Assembly (NCBI RefSeq): GCF_020966775.1
Contig: NZ_JAJKFV010000029.1
Span: 1,667,001-1,731,000, forward strand
Reading direction: 5' to 3'
From: Rhodopirellula halodulae
GTDB taxonomy: Bacteria; Planctomycetota; Planctomycetia; Pirellulales; Pirellulaceae
DNA: 64,000 nucleotides
Under the pieces are notes generated by a model. The model worked only from the letters and a program-made list of their open reading frames with translations. It did no database searches and was not told the DNA's origin. Below are positions 36,555 to 46,563 of the stretch, piece after piece (the first letter of the stretch is position 1; the number at the start of each line of letters is the position of its first letter). Position numbers and translations under genes: made by a program.

Positions 36555-38134
36555 TCGGCTTGTTCTACCAGCCACGGGCGTAGTTCGGCCGCTAAAAAGA
36601 ACGATCCGCAGATCACCAGCACCTCGTCGGAACTCAGACCATCAATCGCGGTCGCGCAGGCTTGCAATGGACGTTCGATCACGCGAATGGCATCGGCGGA
36701 TAGACCCGACTCCAACGCGAATGTTTGCAGTTGGTCCACCGGGACATAGCGTGGATTGCCTTCGTATCGAGTCAGGATCCAACGGTCGAAGTGAGGCTGC
36801 ATCCGCTCCAGCATCGCCGGCACGTTTTTGTCGGCACTGGTGCCAAACAGACAATGCAGTTTTCGACCCTGCATTCTGTCGTGCAGGACGTTTAGCATCG
36901 CGTCGATGGAATCCGCATTGTGAGCCGTGTCCAACAGCAAAACTCGATTGCCTGGTAGATCAAAGCGTTCCAAACGAGCTTGCATCTGCAATGACGCGAG
37001 GCATTCGTGAATGCGGTCTTCCGGTCTCAACTTTTCACGGATGCTAGGAATGGAATCAACCAACGCTAGCGCTATCGCCGCGTTGTGGACTTGGTGTTTG
37101 CCTTCCAGCTTGAGCTGAATGTCGGTTTGTTCCGGCATCCATTCACCGAGCCCGCGAATGCGGAATTGGCTGCCCCATGTTGGTTGGGCGATGCAGGTCG
37201 ATGTGCCTGCATCGGTGACCTCGTTTGATTTGGCAAGGATCTGAATGTCGTCGCCGAGGTGCCGAATGGGGACGTCCACGTTTTTTGCGATCTGCACGAT
37301 GACATCGCGGACGGTGCCATGGGGGACACCGTTGATCGCCGGCGTATGCGGTTTCAAAATGCCAGCCTTTTCTGCCGCGATCAGTTCGGGTGTGTTGCCC
37401 AGCACATGTTGGTGGTCCAAACCGATAGTGGTGATCGCCGTCGCGTGGCTTTGAAAAACGTTGGTGCTGTCCAACCTTCCTCCCAGTCCGGTTTCCAAAA
37501 CCCACACGTCGCAATGATGGCGATGGAAGTGTTCGATTGCCATCGCCGTGGTGAGTTCGAAAAACGAAGGTCCACCGATGGGAGCGTCGGTCATTGCCTG
37601 GACGATTGGCCGCATGGAATCGATCAATGCGACCATCTCCGCAGGAGTCGCCATTTGGCCATCGACTCGGAATCGTTCCTCCAGGTGAACCAGGTGCGGC
37701 GACGTGTACAGGCCGACTCGATAACCGGCAGCACGGAGCAGAGCCGCGACCATGGTGGCCGCGCTGCCTTTTCCTTTGGTGCCCGCCAAGTGAATGATTC
37801 GAACGGAATCATTGATCGGATTGATTGGTGGCGTGGAGGCTGAGCCGGCGCTGTTTGATTCGGGGCTAGTCGGGGGGGCGGTGAGGGACTGATCGGTCGC
37901 AGGCGGATCACCGGCTGAATCAGACAACTGGACCAAATGCTGGCCATGCCCCAGTCGCTCCATGAGGTCTCGCATTCGATCCAAAGTGAATCGGTATCGC
38001 GAACCGGAGCTGGCGAGTTTTTCGTAGTCAATTCGGTTGACCAACCAGCTGATCGCTGATTGATAGGCGTCATGGTCTCGCGAGATCACGTTGGATCTGC
38101 TTTCGATCGTTGAATCATCGAGTTGGGGGTGCAA
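36512..38134 (-). CDS. folC: Folylpolyglutamate synthase/dihydrofolate synthase
   Basis: A 540-residue Mur-ligase-family enzyme that adds glutamate to folates (and in bifunctional forms to dihydropteroate). The P-loop GTKGKGS lies at 118-124, followed by GLYTSPHLVHLEERFRVDG, FFELTTAMAIEHF, VLETGLGGRLDSTNVF, TTIGLDHQHVLG and DTAHNADSIDAML. All are FolC signatures. An insertion of about 35-40 Ser/Pro/Thr/Asn-rich residues (about 72-110) lies between the first helices and the P-loop and makes the protein longer than the usual 420-430. It is not in an operon with other folate genes. Confidence 0.94.
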   Translation of the reverse strand: MHPQLDDSTIESRSNVISRDHDAYQSAISWLVNRIDYEKLASSGSRYRFTLDRMRDLMERLGHGQHLVQLSDSAGDPPATDQSLTAPPTSPESNSAGSASTPPINPINDSVRIIHLAGTKGKGSAATMVAALLRAAGYRVGLYTSPHLVHLEERFRVDGQMATPAEMVALIDSMRPIVQAMTDAPIGGPSFFELTTAMAIEHFHRHHCDVWVLETGLGGRLDSTNVFQSHATAITTIGLDHQHVLGNTPELIAAEKAGILKPHTPAINGVPHGTVRDVIVQIAKNVDVPIRHLGDDIQILAKSNEVTDAGTSTCIAQPTWGSQFRIRGLGEWMPEQTDIQLKLEGKHQVHNAAIALALVDSIPSIREKLRPEDRIHECLASLQMQARLERFDLPGNRVLLLDTAHNADSIDAMLNVLHDRMQGRKLHCLFGTSADKNVPAMLERMQPHFDRWILTRYEGNPRYVPVDQLQTFALESGLSADAIRVIERPLQACATAIDGLSSDEVLVICGSFFLAAELRPWLVEQADQWAESVSLDLPSS

Positions 38135-38349
38135 ATGTCAGCGACGCCGGAAAGCGATCGACCCGCACGGCATCGAGCGAGCGGGAATCGCACTGCCGCA
38201 GTGATAAAAATAGAAACCATGGCTGACAACCCCGAACCGTCCGTGTCGATGCCTCGTAGCGTAGGGGACTTCTCGGTAGGCTCCCTGAATATCGAGCCTG
38301 TTTTCATCCAATTTATTCGCTTTTCTCTCTGAGTCGGGATCCTTCATCC

Positions 38350-39354
38350 GTGAGTAATGAACCCAACGCGGCCGTGGCTGACGCGCCGCAAACCGCGACA
38401 CCGGATTCTGCCGACGCCTCCAGCTCGGTCGTCATCGAGACCCGCAACCTGAGCAAGATTTACCGTGACTTTTGGGGCCGGAAAAAGGTTCACGCTCTGA
38501 AGTCCTTGGACATCGAAGTTCGTCCGGGGGAAATCTTCGGTTTGTTGGGGCCTAACGGAAGCGGCAAATCCACCACCATCAAGTTGATCCTCGGTTTGCT
38601 GTTCCCAACCAGCGGCCGCGTTCTGGTTTTTGATCAGGACGCCAGCGAGACTCGCAAGAACGAGCGAATCGGCTACCTGCCCGAAGAATCGTACCTGTAC
38701 AAGTTTTTGACGGCCGACGAGACGCTGGATTTCTATGGTCGATTGTTTGACTTGTCCGCCTCGGAACGTCGCGACCGTGTTTCTCAACTGATCGAAATGG
38801 TCGGTCTGCAAGGTGCCAAGCACCGCCAATTGAAGGAATACAGTAAGGGGATGACCCGCCGTGTGGGTCTGGCTCAGGCGTTGATCAATGACCCCGATTT
38901 GATCTTGTTGGACGAGCCAACCACCGGTTTGGACCCCATCGGTACTCGCGAAATGAAGGATTTGATCCTCGGGCTTCGCGACCAAGGGAAAACGGTTTTG
39001 TTGTGCAGCCACCAACTCGCCGACGTTCAAGACGTTTGCGACCGAGTTGCGATTCTGCACCAAGGCGAACTGAAAGAACTTGGACGCGTCAGCGATTTGC
39101 TGAAGGTTCAAGACGTGACCGAAGTTCACGCGTCGGGATTGTCCGATGCGGCGAAGTCTGAAATCGCGGAAGTCATCGCTCGTCACGGCGGAACCGTTCA
39201 GTCGATCGACAACCCCACCGCCACGATGGAAGATTTGTTCCTCAACATTGTTCGTGAAAGCGAAGCTCGTCCCGGTGCTCGTCGCGTGTCTCAATCCCCC
39301 GAAGCGGCTTCCGCCAATGATGGCAGCAGCGACAGCGACGGAGGACAGGCATGA
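38350..39354 (+). CDS. ABC transporter ATP-binding protein
   Basis: A 334-residue ATPase starting with GTG. Walker A is [13 protein letters not shown], the signature loop [11 protein letters not shown] (a variant of LSGGQ) and Walker [13 protein letters not shown], followed by the switch His in LLCSHQL. This is the ABC-2-type exporter class (DrrA/CcmA-like). The N-terminal 25 residues are polar and Ala-rich. The C-terminal extension ends Ser/Asp-rich. It overlaps the permease gene by 4 bases (ATGA) with GGAGG upstream, so the two subunits form one transporter. Confidence 0.93.
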   Translation: MSNEPNAAVADAPQTATPDSADASSSVVIETRNLSKIYRDFWGRKKVHALKSLDIEVRPGEIFGLLGPNGSGKSTTIKLILGLLFPTSGRVLVFDQDASETRKNERIGYLPEESYLYKFLTADETLDFYGRLFDLSASERRDRVSQLIEMVGLQGAKHRQLKEYSKGMTRRVGLAQALINDPDLILLDEPTTGLDPIGTREMKDLILGLRDQGKTVLLCSHQLADVQDVCDRVAILHQGELKELGRVSDLLKVQDVTEVHASGLSDAAKSEIAEVIARHGGTVQSIDNPTATMEDLFLNIVRESEARPGARRVSQSPEAASANDGSSDSDGGQA

Positions 39355-41240
39355 ACCTGCAACCGGAGGATTTCTGGTCGTACTCACAATGGTTTTTGAG
39401 AGACGGGGCGTTCCTGGAAAGCGCCGCTTTAAAAGGCATTGTGCTGTTCGTCCTGGCGGTGGTCCTTGGGCTGATCGCCGGTTACGTGATCTCGTCATCT
39501 CGCTACGGATCCGGCGAAGGTTTCTTCGCGGTGGCCCGTGCCGTTCGTGATTTCTTCAAGTTCGATCTGCCGGGTACGAGCATTCGTCGCATTCTTGCGC
39601 TGGCTCGCCTGTCGTTCAAAGAAGCCTTGCGTCGCAAGGTGCTCTACATCGTTGGTTTGTTTGTCGTCTTGCTGTTGCTGGCCGGTTGGTATCTGAACCC
39701 GCAAAGTGATGACCCGGCTCGTTTGTATGTCAGCTTTGTTTTGACGGCGACCAACTATTTGGTGTTGGCACTCGCTTTGTTCATCAGCGCGTTTTCGTTG
39801 CCCGAGGACATCAAGAACAAAACGATCTACACGATCGTCACCAAGCCCGTCCGAGCGACGGAGATCATCGCCGGTCGCATGCTTGGTTTCGTCGGTGTTG
39901 GAACGATGATCTTGGTGCCAATGGGACTTCTCAGTTACCTCTTTGTGGTTCGCGGATTGGATCACACGCACTTGGAAGTGGTGGAAGTCCGCGAACTTCC
40001 TGGCGGTGGGTACGAAGGTGAAACGGACTACGTCCAATTTCACTCGCACACGTTTCAGTTGAACGAAGACGGCGAAGGCGTGACGAACATCGTCCGTGGC
40101 CACCGTCACGTGGTTCGACGCAACGACGATGGGACGTTCTCCATCGGTCCGCCACAGGGGGCGCTGCGAGCTCGCATTCCATCCTACGGTTCGATCCGGT
40201 TCCGCGATCGTTCTGGGAACTTGCAAGAAGAGGGCATCGACGTCGGGAACGAACGTCTGGCTGGTGGTTACAGCTCCGCCGGAATTTCGCGTTTGATCGG
40301 CGTGTCCAAAGGCTCACGCAAAATTGAACACGGCTACGTCGAAGGCGGGTCATTGGGAACCGCGGAGTTCACGTTCGACAACGTGACCAAGGAACGCTAT
40401 CCCGATGGCATCCCCGTCGACCTCTCGCTTCGAGCTTACCGTTCTTACAAAGGTGACATCGAAACCGGTATTCGCGGTTCGGTCACTTTGAAGCATCCCG
40501 ACAAAGCAATTGAGACGAATCCGGTTGCATTCATCGTCGACGAGTACGAAGTGGACGAAAAGGTGTTGAGCCTGGATATGGAGGGCACCGACGGCAACGA
40601 GACTCGGATGCTGAACGTTTTTGACGACTTGGTCAACGAAGACGGTCAGCTAATGGTCATCATTCGTTGCTTGGACCGTGCTCAGTACCTGGGTGTCACC
40701 AAGAGTGGCGTGTATCTGCACCCGGCGGACAATACATTCGGTTGGAACCTGACCAAGGCCTACGGTTCGATCTGGTTGCAGATGACCATGGTGATTGCCT
40801 TTGGTGTGATGTTCAGTACGTTCTTGACGGGGCCGGTCGCCATGATCGCGACGTTCGTTTGCGTGCTGCTCGGATTTTCCGCCGAACAAGTCTTTGATAC
40901 CCGGCACTACATCGACAGTGGCATCGAGCGTGGAGGTGGACCAATTGAGTCGATGGTTCGTTTGCTACGGCAAGACGCGATGACCACTCAGTTGGACGTC
41001 GATACGGTCGCGGCAAAGGTGATCAAGACGGTGGATGCGGCAATCGTTTACGGTTTGGACGCGATTGCAACCGCTCTGCCCAACTTGCCGAAGATGGTGG
41101 AAACCGCCGAGTACGCCGCGTCCGGCTTTGATATTTTTGGTGCTTTGCTCGCGAGGCACGCTACGGCTACGTTTGGATATGTCCTGCTTGCCTTTGTCGT
41201 CAGTTATTTCATCCTGAAGTCACGAGAGATCGCAGCATGA
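39351..41240 (+). CDS. ABC-2-type permease with a large extracytoplasmic domain
   Basis: A 629-residue membrane protein. Early hydrophobic segments lie at about 25-45, 97-115 ([18 protein letters not shown]), 130-150 and 180-202. A long hydrophilic region of about 250 residues (about 205-465), probably extracytoplasmic, separates them from late segments near 483-515 and at the extreme C-terminus ([16 protein letters not shown]). [18 protein letters not shown] is typical of ABC-2 permeases. The large inserted domain, rich in Gly, Asp and His ([13 protein letters not shown]), may bind a substrate or a partner. It is coupled to both neighbours by ATGA overlaps. Confidence 0.85.
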   Translation: MNLQPEDFWSYSQWFLRDGAFLESAALKGIVLFVLAVVLGLIAGYVISSSRYGSGEGFFAVARAVRDFFKFDLPGTSIRRILALARLSFKEALRRKVLYIVGLFVVLLLLAGWYLNPQSDDPARLYVSFVLTATNYLVLALALFISAFSLPEDIKNKTIYTIVTKPVRATEIIAGRMLGFVGVGTMILVPMGLLSYLFVVRGLDHTHLEVVEVRELPGGGYEGETDYVQFHSHTFQLNEDGEGVTNIVRGHRHVVRRNDDGTFSIGPPQGALRARIPSYGSIRFRDRSGNLQEEGIDVGNERLAGGYSSAGISRLIGVSKGSRKIEHGYVEGGSLGTAEFTFDNVTKERYPDGIPVDLSLRAYRSYKGDIETGIRGSVTLKHPDKAIETNPVAFIVDEYEVDEKVLSLDMEGTDGNETRMLNVFDDLVNEDGQLMVIIRCLDRAQYLGVTKSGVYLHPADNTFGWNLTKAYGSIWLQMTMVIAFGVMFSTFLTGPVAMIATFVCVLLGFSAEQVFDTRHYIDSGIERGGGPIESMVRLLRQDAMTTQLDVDTVAAKVIKTVDAAIVYGLDAIATALPNLPKMVETAEYAASGFDIFGALLARHATATFGYVLLAFVVSYFILKSREIAA

Positions 41241-43192
41241 ATCGCACTACTGTTCTGCGACGTAAATTGATTTACCTGATGATCCTCGTGGTCATGCTGA
41301 TTCCGTTGTACCTGTTGGGCCAGCCCAGCGGCGGTGGTGGTGAAGGCGGCGGCCAATTGGCTCAGTTGCGTGGCAAGTATGACATTGCCGAGAGTGATCT
41401 CGGTGAAATCAGTCCTGCCAGCGAAACCATGAAGTTGGCATCGCTCGGTTTGCGTGGCGTCGCTGCATCGTTGCTTTGGAAAAAGTCGCACGATTACCGC
41501 GTGATGCACGAATGGGATCGTTTGAAGGCAACGCTCAACAACATTGCCCTGCTACAGCCTCACTTTGACAAGGTCTGGGAGTTCCAGGCTCACAACCTGG
41601 CGTACAACGTGTCGACTGAGTTCGACGATTATCGCCAGCGTTACGAGATGGTCCGTGAGGGCACGGAGTTCCTGACCAAGGGCGTGAACCAAAACCGCAA
41701 GGCACCTCGTTTGGTGTGGTACACGGGTTGGTTCTACGGCCAAAAGATGGGCATGTCGGATGAGAAAAAGCAGTTCCGACGCTTGTTCTCCGAAGACGAG
41801 AAGCTGCACGAAGATCTACTCAACGAAGACATCGCCGTCGACAGCCCTGAAGCTCGCGGGCCGATGAACAAACCTGATAACTGGTTGGTCGGCCGATTGT
41901 GGCTGTATCGCGGTTATGACTTGGTTGAATCCGGAGTGCAGATTCGCCGTCAAACGCCTTTGAACTTTTATGAAACGGGGCCGAAGTGGCGACTCAAGCA
42001 CGCGGAGGCAATCGAAGACGAAGGCGTGCTGGATGAACGTGCCCAGAATGCTTGGCAGTTGGCTTCGGCGGATTGGAAGTCGTTCGGGAATCGTTCGGTG
42101 CCAACCACGGCGGCGTTCACGATCAAGCTTGGGCAACTCGATGAGCTGATTCGCCAACGCGAGGACAAAATTGAAAAGCTGAGAGAAGTGACTGGCGATG
42201 CCTACGTGGAAGCGGAAGCAAAGGCGATCGAAAAGTTGGATCCTGTTCAGCGCGATGCCTTGTCGACTCCACGCGAGGAACGATCCAAATCGCAGCAATC
42301 GATCGCTGAGAAGGCTCGTCAGTTCATCAGCGTCGACTATGACGCCGTGGCCCGTGCCGCAGACCCATCCAAGCAACTCGAAGCCCTGCAGTTGGTTGAG
42401 GATGTCAAAGATTTGGATGAGCGGATCTTGAAAACCGAAGGGTATCGAAAACAGATCAACTATCCCTACTGGGACACGTTGGCGATGGCGGAGCAAGAAG
42501 AACGAACGGTTCGAGCTCGTCGTTTGATCTACGAAGCCGAAAAAGCGAATGCAGACGCGGAGCTCGAAAAAGCGATTTCGTTGTACGAAGAGGCGTTCGA
42601 AGTTTGGGCGGAAATTTTTGACGACTATCCGATCCTGGTGATTGATGACACCGCCGAAGACCTTTACGACTCGTTGCGTCGCTACCGCATCGCGATCGAT
42701 TCGGATGAGATTCCAGACGACTTCCCATTGAAGACGTTCATCGAGTTGATGGGTGAGTATGGGCAAGTTGATCAGGACATGTACGAACAGGTCCGTCAAA
42801 CTCAGAAAGAGTTGGCTGCTCAGCGTCAAGTTGAACTGGAAGAGGAAGAACGACGACTTGAGGAAGCGGCTGCGAAAGAAGCTGCGGAAGCCGAGAATTC
42901 CGAAGCCGATTCGGAAATGAAAGCTGACGAAGCCGACAAAACCGAGGCGGCCGATGAATCAGAGGCTGATGAACCTGAGTCTGCCGAATCGTCGTCGGAG
43001 GAGGAGGTCGCCGAGATGAAGGAGGAAGCCGAGACTTCCGAAGAGCAAACCGATGGTGAGCCGGCGAAGGAAGACGAATCGACTTCTGATGGCTCGGACG
43101 AGCCGAAGCCTGAGCCTCAACCTGAGCCGGGGCAACCGGAGGTGGATTCTCCCGGGGACGCTGCAGTGGAATCGGACGAATCGGGAAGCTGA
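41237..43192 (+). CDS. Membrane-anchored protein with acidic tail, third gene of the ABC operon
   Basis: A 651-residue protein of unrecognised family. An N-terminal anchor (about 11-28, LIYLMILVVMLIPLYLLG) leads to a Gly-rich linker and a helical, TPR-like middle (for example LASLGLRGVAASLLWKKS and LEKAISLYEEAFEVWAEIF). From about residue 540 the protein is extremely Glu/Ala/Ser-rich, ending in a KPEPQPEPGQPE-type segment. The ATGA overlap with the permease gene suggests that it is an accessory subunit on the outer face of the inner membrane. The acidic tail is unusual and may bind cations or a basic partner. A possible operon terminator follows. Confidence 0.75.
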   Translation: MNRTTVLRRKLIYLMILVVMLIPLYLLGQPSGGGGEGGGQLAQLRGKYDIAESDLGEISPASETMKLASLGLRGVAASLLWKKSHDYRVMHEWDRLKATLNNIALLQPHFDKVWEFQAHNLAYNVSTEFDDYRQRYEMVREGTEFLTKGVNQNRKAPRLVWYTGWFYGQKMGMSDEKKQFRRLFSEDEKLHEDLLNEDIAVDSPEARGPMNKPDNWLVGRLWLYRGYDLVESGVQIRRQTPLNFYETGPKWRLKHAEAIEDEGVLDERAQNAWQLASADWKSFGNRSVPTTAAFTIKLGQLDELIRQREDKIEKLREVTGDAYVEAEAKAIEKLDPVQRDALSTPREERSKSQQSIAEKARQFISVDYDAVARAADPSKQLEALQLVEDVKDLDERILKTEGYRKQINYPYWDTLAMAEQEERTVRARRLIYEAEKANADAELEKAISLYEEAFEVWAEIFDDYPILVIDDTAEDLYDSLRRYRIAIDSDEIPDDFPLKTFIELMGEYGQVDQDMYEQVRQTQKELAAQRQVELEEEERRLEEAAAKEAAEAENSEADSEMKADEADKTEAADESEADEPESAESSSEEEVAEMKEEAETSEEQTDGEPAKEDESTSDGSDEPKPEPQPEPGQPEVDSPGDAAVESDESGS

Positions 43193-43223
43193 TCTCTTCC
43201 ATCTTTTGAAGATCATTTGCGTG

Positions 43224-43254
43224 AGCCCGCGGTGCTGATTGAGTGCCGTGGGCT
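43224..43254 (+). terminator. Possible terminator of the ABC operon
   Basis: AGCCCGCGG (43224-43232) pairs with CCGTGGGCT (43246-43254) including one G-U pair. It is followed by TCGCTTGTT, a weak T-rich stretch. It lies 31 bases after the stop at 43192. Confidence 0.5.
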
Positions 43255-43379
43255 TCGCTTGTTACTGGTCTGTGATGGACAGAAGCTTCTATGTCGGTGG
43301 ATCGCAAATCTAGCTAAACTGCGGGCCTGCTTGCCGATTTTGGCAGACCAACGTCTCAGCCCTTCGCTCGCCAGTTGCC

Positions 43380-45149
43380 ATGATCGACCTTCTGAAACCC
43401 CTGCCTTTGGGCCTGGCAGATGCCACCACCGTTGCGGCGGAGGTGCATTCCCAGGCGGGAGCTTCTGACTTGGTGCACATCGCAACGACGCTGGGGTTGT
43501 TGTTGATGGCCAGTCTGCTTGCGGGATTGGCGAGTGAGTTTTTGCGGCTCCCAAAAGTCACGGCCTACCTGCTGGCGGGATTGTTTCTCGGCCCGAGTTT
43601 TGGGGATGTGATTCCTCATGAGCACCATGCGGTGCTGGAACCGCTGACAAAGCTGGCAATGGCTTTGGTGCTGTTTTATCTCGGGACTTTGTTTCCGTTT
43701 GATCAGATTCGCCGGATCTCACGACGAGCGATTCCGCTGTCCGTGGGCGAGCTGACCTTCACTGTGATCTTGGTCACGGTCGGGACGTTCGTGTTGGGGA
43801 TGACTGCCGCGCAAGCCGCATTGCTCGGAACATTGGCGATCGCGACGGCTCCCGCGACCACCATGTTCGTGCTTCGCGAAACGAATGCCGAAGGCCCGGT
43901 GACCAGTTTGACGGGCACTCTGGTCACGCTAAACAACCTGATTGCGGTGGTCGCGTTCGAATTGGTTTGGTTGGGCATCGAGGTTGCCGGAGGCGACGCG
44001 TCGGGATCGATGAGCGAAACCGTTCTGTTGCTGGTTCGCTCGCTCGGCGGTGCGTTTCTGTTGGGGCTGATCGGTGGTTTGGTGATCAGCTACGCGTGCG
44101 AGATTATGCACACGCGGCGATGGTTGGTGTTGCTTGTGGGCGCGTCGGCGCTGATGTTGGGGCTTAGCGAGACATGGGAACTGCCCTACATGCTGGTGTT
44201 TTTGGTGGTGGGGGTGGTGGTTGTCAATTCGTCGAGCGGAACTCAGAAGATCACGGCCCAACTCGATTCCATCGGCGGATTGCTGACGGTCGTATTCTTT
44301 TCGGTCCACGGTAGCGAATTGGATTTGAATTTGTTGTGGAACGTGGGGCTGATCGGCGCGGGATATGTGGTCCTGCGAAGCCTCGGAAAGGTGGCCGGGA
44401 TCTGGTTCATGGCGTCGCGGACGGGGGCGCCCGTTGAGGTTCGCACCTGGCTCGGTCCCGCAATGCTGGCTCAGGCGGGAGTCGCGATTTCACTGGCGGC
44501 CACCGCACATTCGCGAAATCCGACGATGGTGGGTGAGGTGCAAACGATCATATTGGGGACCGTGGTGATCTTTGAAATCTTTGGTCCACTGCTGACGCGA
44601 GCGGCGGTTTTGCGTAGCGGTGAAATGCCGATCGCCAATTCGATTCACCATACATTTGGCACACCTCTAGGAGCATTGCGAAACGTTTTCACTCGGTTGG
44701 CCGGTTCGGCGGGACTTTTGAGTAAGAAGCAAGCGTTGTCGGAACGGATGCGAGTGGAGCAAGTCATGCGACGAAGCACGGAAGGCATTGCTGAAAGCGC
44801 GGACTTCAACGAAGTGGTGCACTATGTCGAGCACTCGCACGACAACACTTTCCCGGTGTTAGACGAAGACCGTTGCGTGGTGGGGTTAATTCGATTCGAT
44901 TTGCTCAACCAAGCTTTCTTTGATCCGCATTCGGATCATTTGGTTCGCGCTGGTGATTTGGCAACGCCGCCCGAGGTGTTACTGCATCCGGCGCAACCGG
45001 TTCGAGACGCCGTTGAGTTGTTCCGTCACACCACGGACGACTGCGTTCCCGTGGTCACCGATGAGGCACCGCATCGTTTGGTGGCGACGGTTCGCCGAAG
45101 TGATCTGACGTCGTTGTTGATTCGCGATCGCAAAGCCGGTTTGTCGTGA
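43380..45149 (+). CDS. CPA2-family cation:proton antiporter with CBS domains
   Basis: A 589-residue inner-membrane protein. About 12 hydrophobic segments (about 30-410) include VTAYLLAGLFLGPSFGDVIP, a helix with MALVLFYLGTLFP, and LGTLAIATAPATTMFVLRE followed by TGTLVTLNNLIAVVAFELVW. This is the KefB/NhaP2-like Na+/H+ exchanger fold. The C-terminus carries a CBS pair (about 460-585; VEQVMRRSTEGIAES, FPVLDEDRCVVGLIRFDLLN, CVPVVTDEAPHRLVATVRRSD), suggesting nucleotide control. No TrkA-N domain is present. It overlaps queG by 4 bases (GTGA), which is unlikely to reflect a shared pathway. Confidence 0.9.
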   Translation: MIDLLKPLPLGLADATTVAAEVHSQAGASDLVHIATTLGLLLMASLLAGLASEFLRLPKVTAYLLAGLFLGPSFGDVIPHEHHAVLEPLTKLAMALVLFYLGTLFPFDQIRRISRRAIPLSVGELTFTVILVTVGTFVLGMTAAQAALLGTLAIATAPATTMFVLRETNAEGPVTSLTGTLVTLNNLIAVVAFELVWLGIEVAGGDASGSMSETVLLLVRSLGGAFLLGLIGGLVISYACEIMHTRRWLVLLVGASALMLGLSETWELPYMLVFLVVGVVVVNSSSGTQKITAQLDSIGGLLTVVFFSVHGSELDLNLLWNVGLIGAGYVVLRSLGKVAGIWFMASRTGAPVEVRTWLGPAMLAQAGVAISLAATAHSRNPTMVGEVQTIILGTVVIFEIFGPLLTRAAVLRSGEMPIANSIHHTFGTPLGALRNVFTRLAGSAGLLSKKQALSERMRVEQVMRRSTEGIAESADFNEVVHYVEHSHDNTFPVLDEDRCVVGLIRFDLLNQAFFDPHSDHLVRAGDLATPPEVLLHPAQPVRDAVELFRHTTDDCVPVVTDEAPHRLVATVRRSDLTSLLIRDRKAGLS

Positions 45150-46318
45150 ACGAAATGATCGAGCAGATTCGCCAAACTGCTCTGTCAGAAGGCTTCGCCG
45201 CGATGGGAATCGCTCCCGCGGTTACCAGTGCAGGCTTTCATCAGTTGGTCGACTGGATCGAATCCGGCTACGCGGGAACGATGGATTACATCGACCGTCG
45301 ACGCGAAGCGTACCGTCACCCTTCGGGCGTGTTGCCGGGGGCTAAGTCGATCATTGTTTTGGCGATGAATTATGACTCCGCCGATCCAAAAGCACTTACC
45401 GAATTGCGGTCCGATCGTCGTAACGATCCATCGCATACTTCGTACGGCCGAGTGGCTCGCTACACCTGGTCGGGTGAAGACTACCACGACGTCATTCATC
45501 CCAAACTGAAACGTATCATTCGCGAGATCCGTGCGAGCATCCCTGGTGCAAACGCCAGAGGAATCGTGGACACGGCGCCGTTGATGGAGCGCGAGGTCGC
45601 GGTCTTGGCGGGACTTGGCTGGCGCGGAAAGAACACGTTGTTGCTGAACAAGCAGCTCGGAAGCTATTTCTTTTTGTCCTGCATCTTGGTGGACGTTGTG
45701 CTGCCTACCGATCAGCCGCACGAGGGACATCACTGCGGCACGTGCACGGCGTGCTTGGATGCTTGTCCAACCGATGCTTTTCCTGAGCCCGGTGTGATGG
45801 ATGCACGGCGATGCATCAGCTATCTCACCATCGAGCAATCGGAATTGCCGGAGGAAAGTCTGCGTTCGGGAATTGGTGATTGGCTGTTTGGGTGTGACAT
45901 TTGCCAAGAGGTGTGCCCTTGGAACCGACGCCCGGCGAAGCGTTCGCAAGAAATGACCGGATTGAGACAGCATCGCCGTGAGGGTTGGGGAAAGCAATCA
46001 TCTGACGGTTGGTTCGAGCTGGAATCGCTTTTCTTGATGGATGACGACGAGTTTCGCCATCGTTTTCGAAAAACGCCGTTTTGGCGTTCACGGCGTCGAG
46101 GAATGTTGCGTAACGCAATCATCGTGATGGGGAATCAGCCTCGTCCGGAACACTTGGGACGTCTGTTCGGCGTCTTGGATGAGGACGACCCGATTCTTCG
46201 TGCTGCGGCCGTTTGGGCCATCCTTCAGCATGAGGATGAAGCGGCCAAGGAACGATTGGTCTCATACCGCCATCGAGAGACCGATCCGCTTGTCGTCGCT
46301 GAATTCGAGAAAAAGTAG
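45146..46318 (+). CDS. queG: Epoxyqueuosine reductase
   Basis: A 390-residue cobalamin- and 4Fe-4S-dependent enzyme that reduces epoxyqueuosine to queuosine in tRNA. It begins with GTG. An N-terminal DUF1730-like domain (GYAGTMDYIDRR, SIIVLAMNY, VDTAPLMEREVAVLAGLGWRG in part) is followed by two ferredoxin clusters: CGTCTACLDACPTDAF and CDICQEVCPWN. A C-terminal HEAT-like repeat region (LGRLFGVLDEDDPILRAAAV in part) matches the long QueG form. Both cluster motifs are intact. It follows the antiporter gene directly; the other queuosine genes are not in the window. Confidence 0.95.
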   Translation: MNEMIEQIRQTALSEGFAAMGIAPAVTSAGFHQLVDWIESGYAGTMDYIDRRREAYRHPSGVLPGAKSIIVLAMNYDSADPKALTELRSDRRNDPSHTSYGRVARYTWSGEDYHDVIHPKLKRIIREIRASIPGANARGIVDTAPLMEREVAVLAGLGWRGKNTLLLNKQLGSYFFLSCILVDVVLPTDQPHEGHHCGTCTACLDACPTDAFPEPGVMDARRCISYLTIEQSELPEESLRSGIGDWLFGCDICQEVCPWNRRPAKRSQEMTGLRQHRREGWGKQSSDGWFELESLFLMDDDEFRHRFRKTPFWRSRRRGMLRNAIIVMGNQPRPEHLGRLFGVLDEDDPILRAAAVWAILQHEDEAAKERLVSYRHRETDPLVVAEFEKK

Positions 46319-46450
46319 TCACCGGGGTCCCATGAATGGGTGGTGGCTCCTAAGGAGGTGCAGGCCACCTTGAGGTCCACGTGCGGCCGCGATCGAGGCT
46401 CAAGTTCGGTTTGTATCGTTTGGTGAAGCGAAATGTTTGGTTTGGGTGGA

Positions 46451-46479
46451 TTTTATCGGATAAAACAGTGAAGTCACTG
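46451..46479. promoter_or_regulatory. Two abutting palindromes upstream of the metalloprotease gene
   Basis: TTTTATC-G-GATAAAA (46451-46465) is directly followed by CAGTGA-AG-TCACTG (46466-46479). Both are perfect inverted repeats, 85-113 bases upstream of the ATG at 46564. The AT-rich first one contrasts with the region's composition. A double operator or two factor-binding sites is the likely reading. Confidence 0.5.
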
Positions 46480-46563
46480 TGAACGAAACCCTCCGAGACT
46501 GCTTATTTTAACGTAGTCTTGAAACTCCCTCCTCATTTCGAACGACCATTGGAAGCATTGGGT

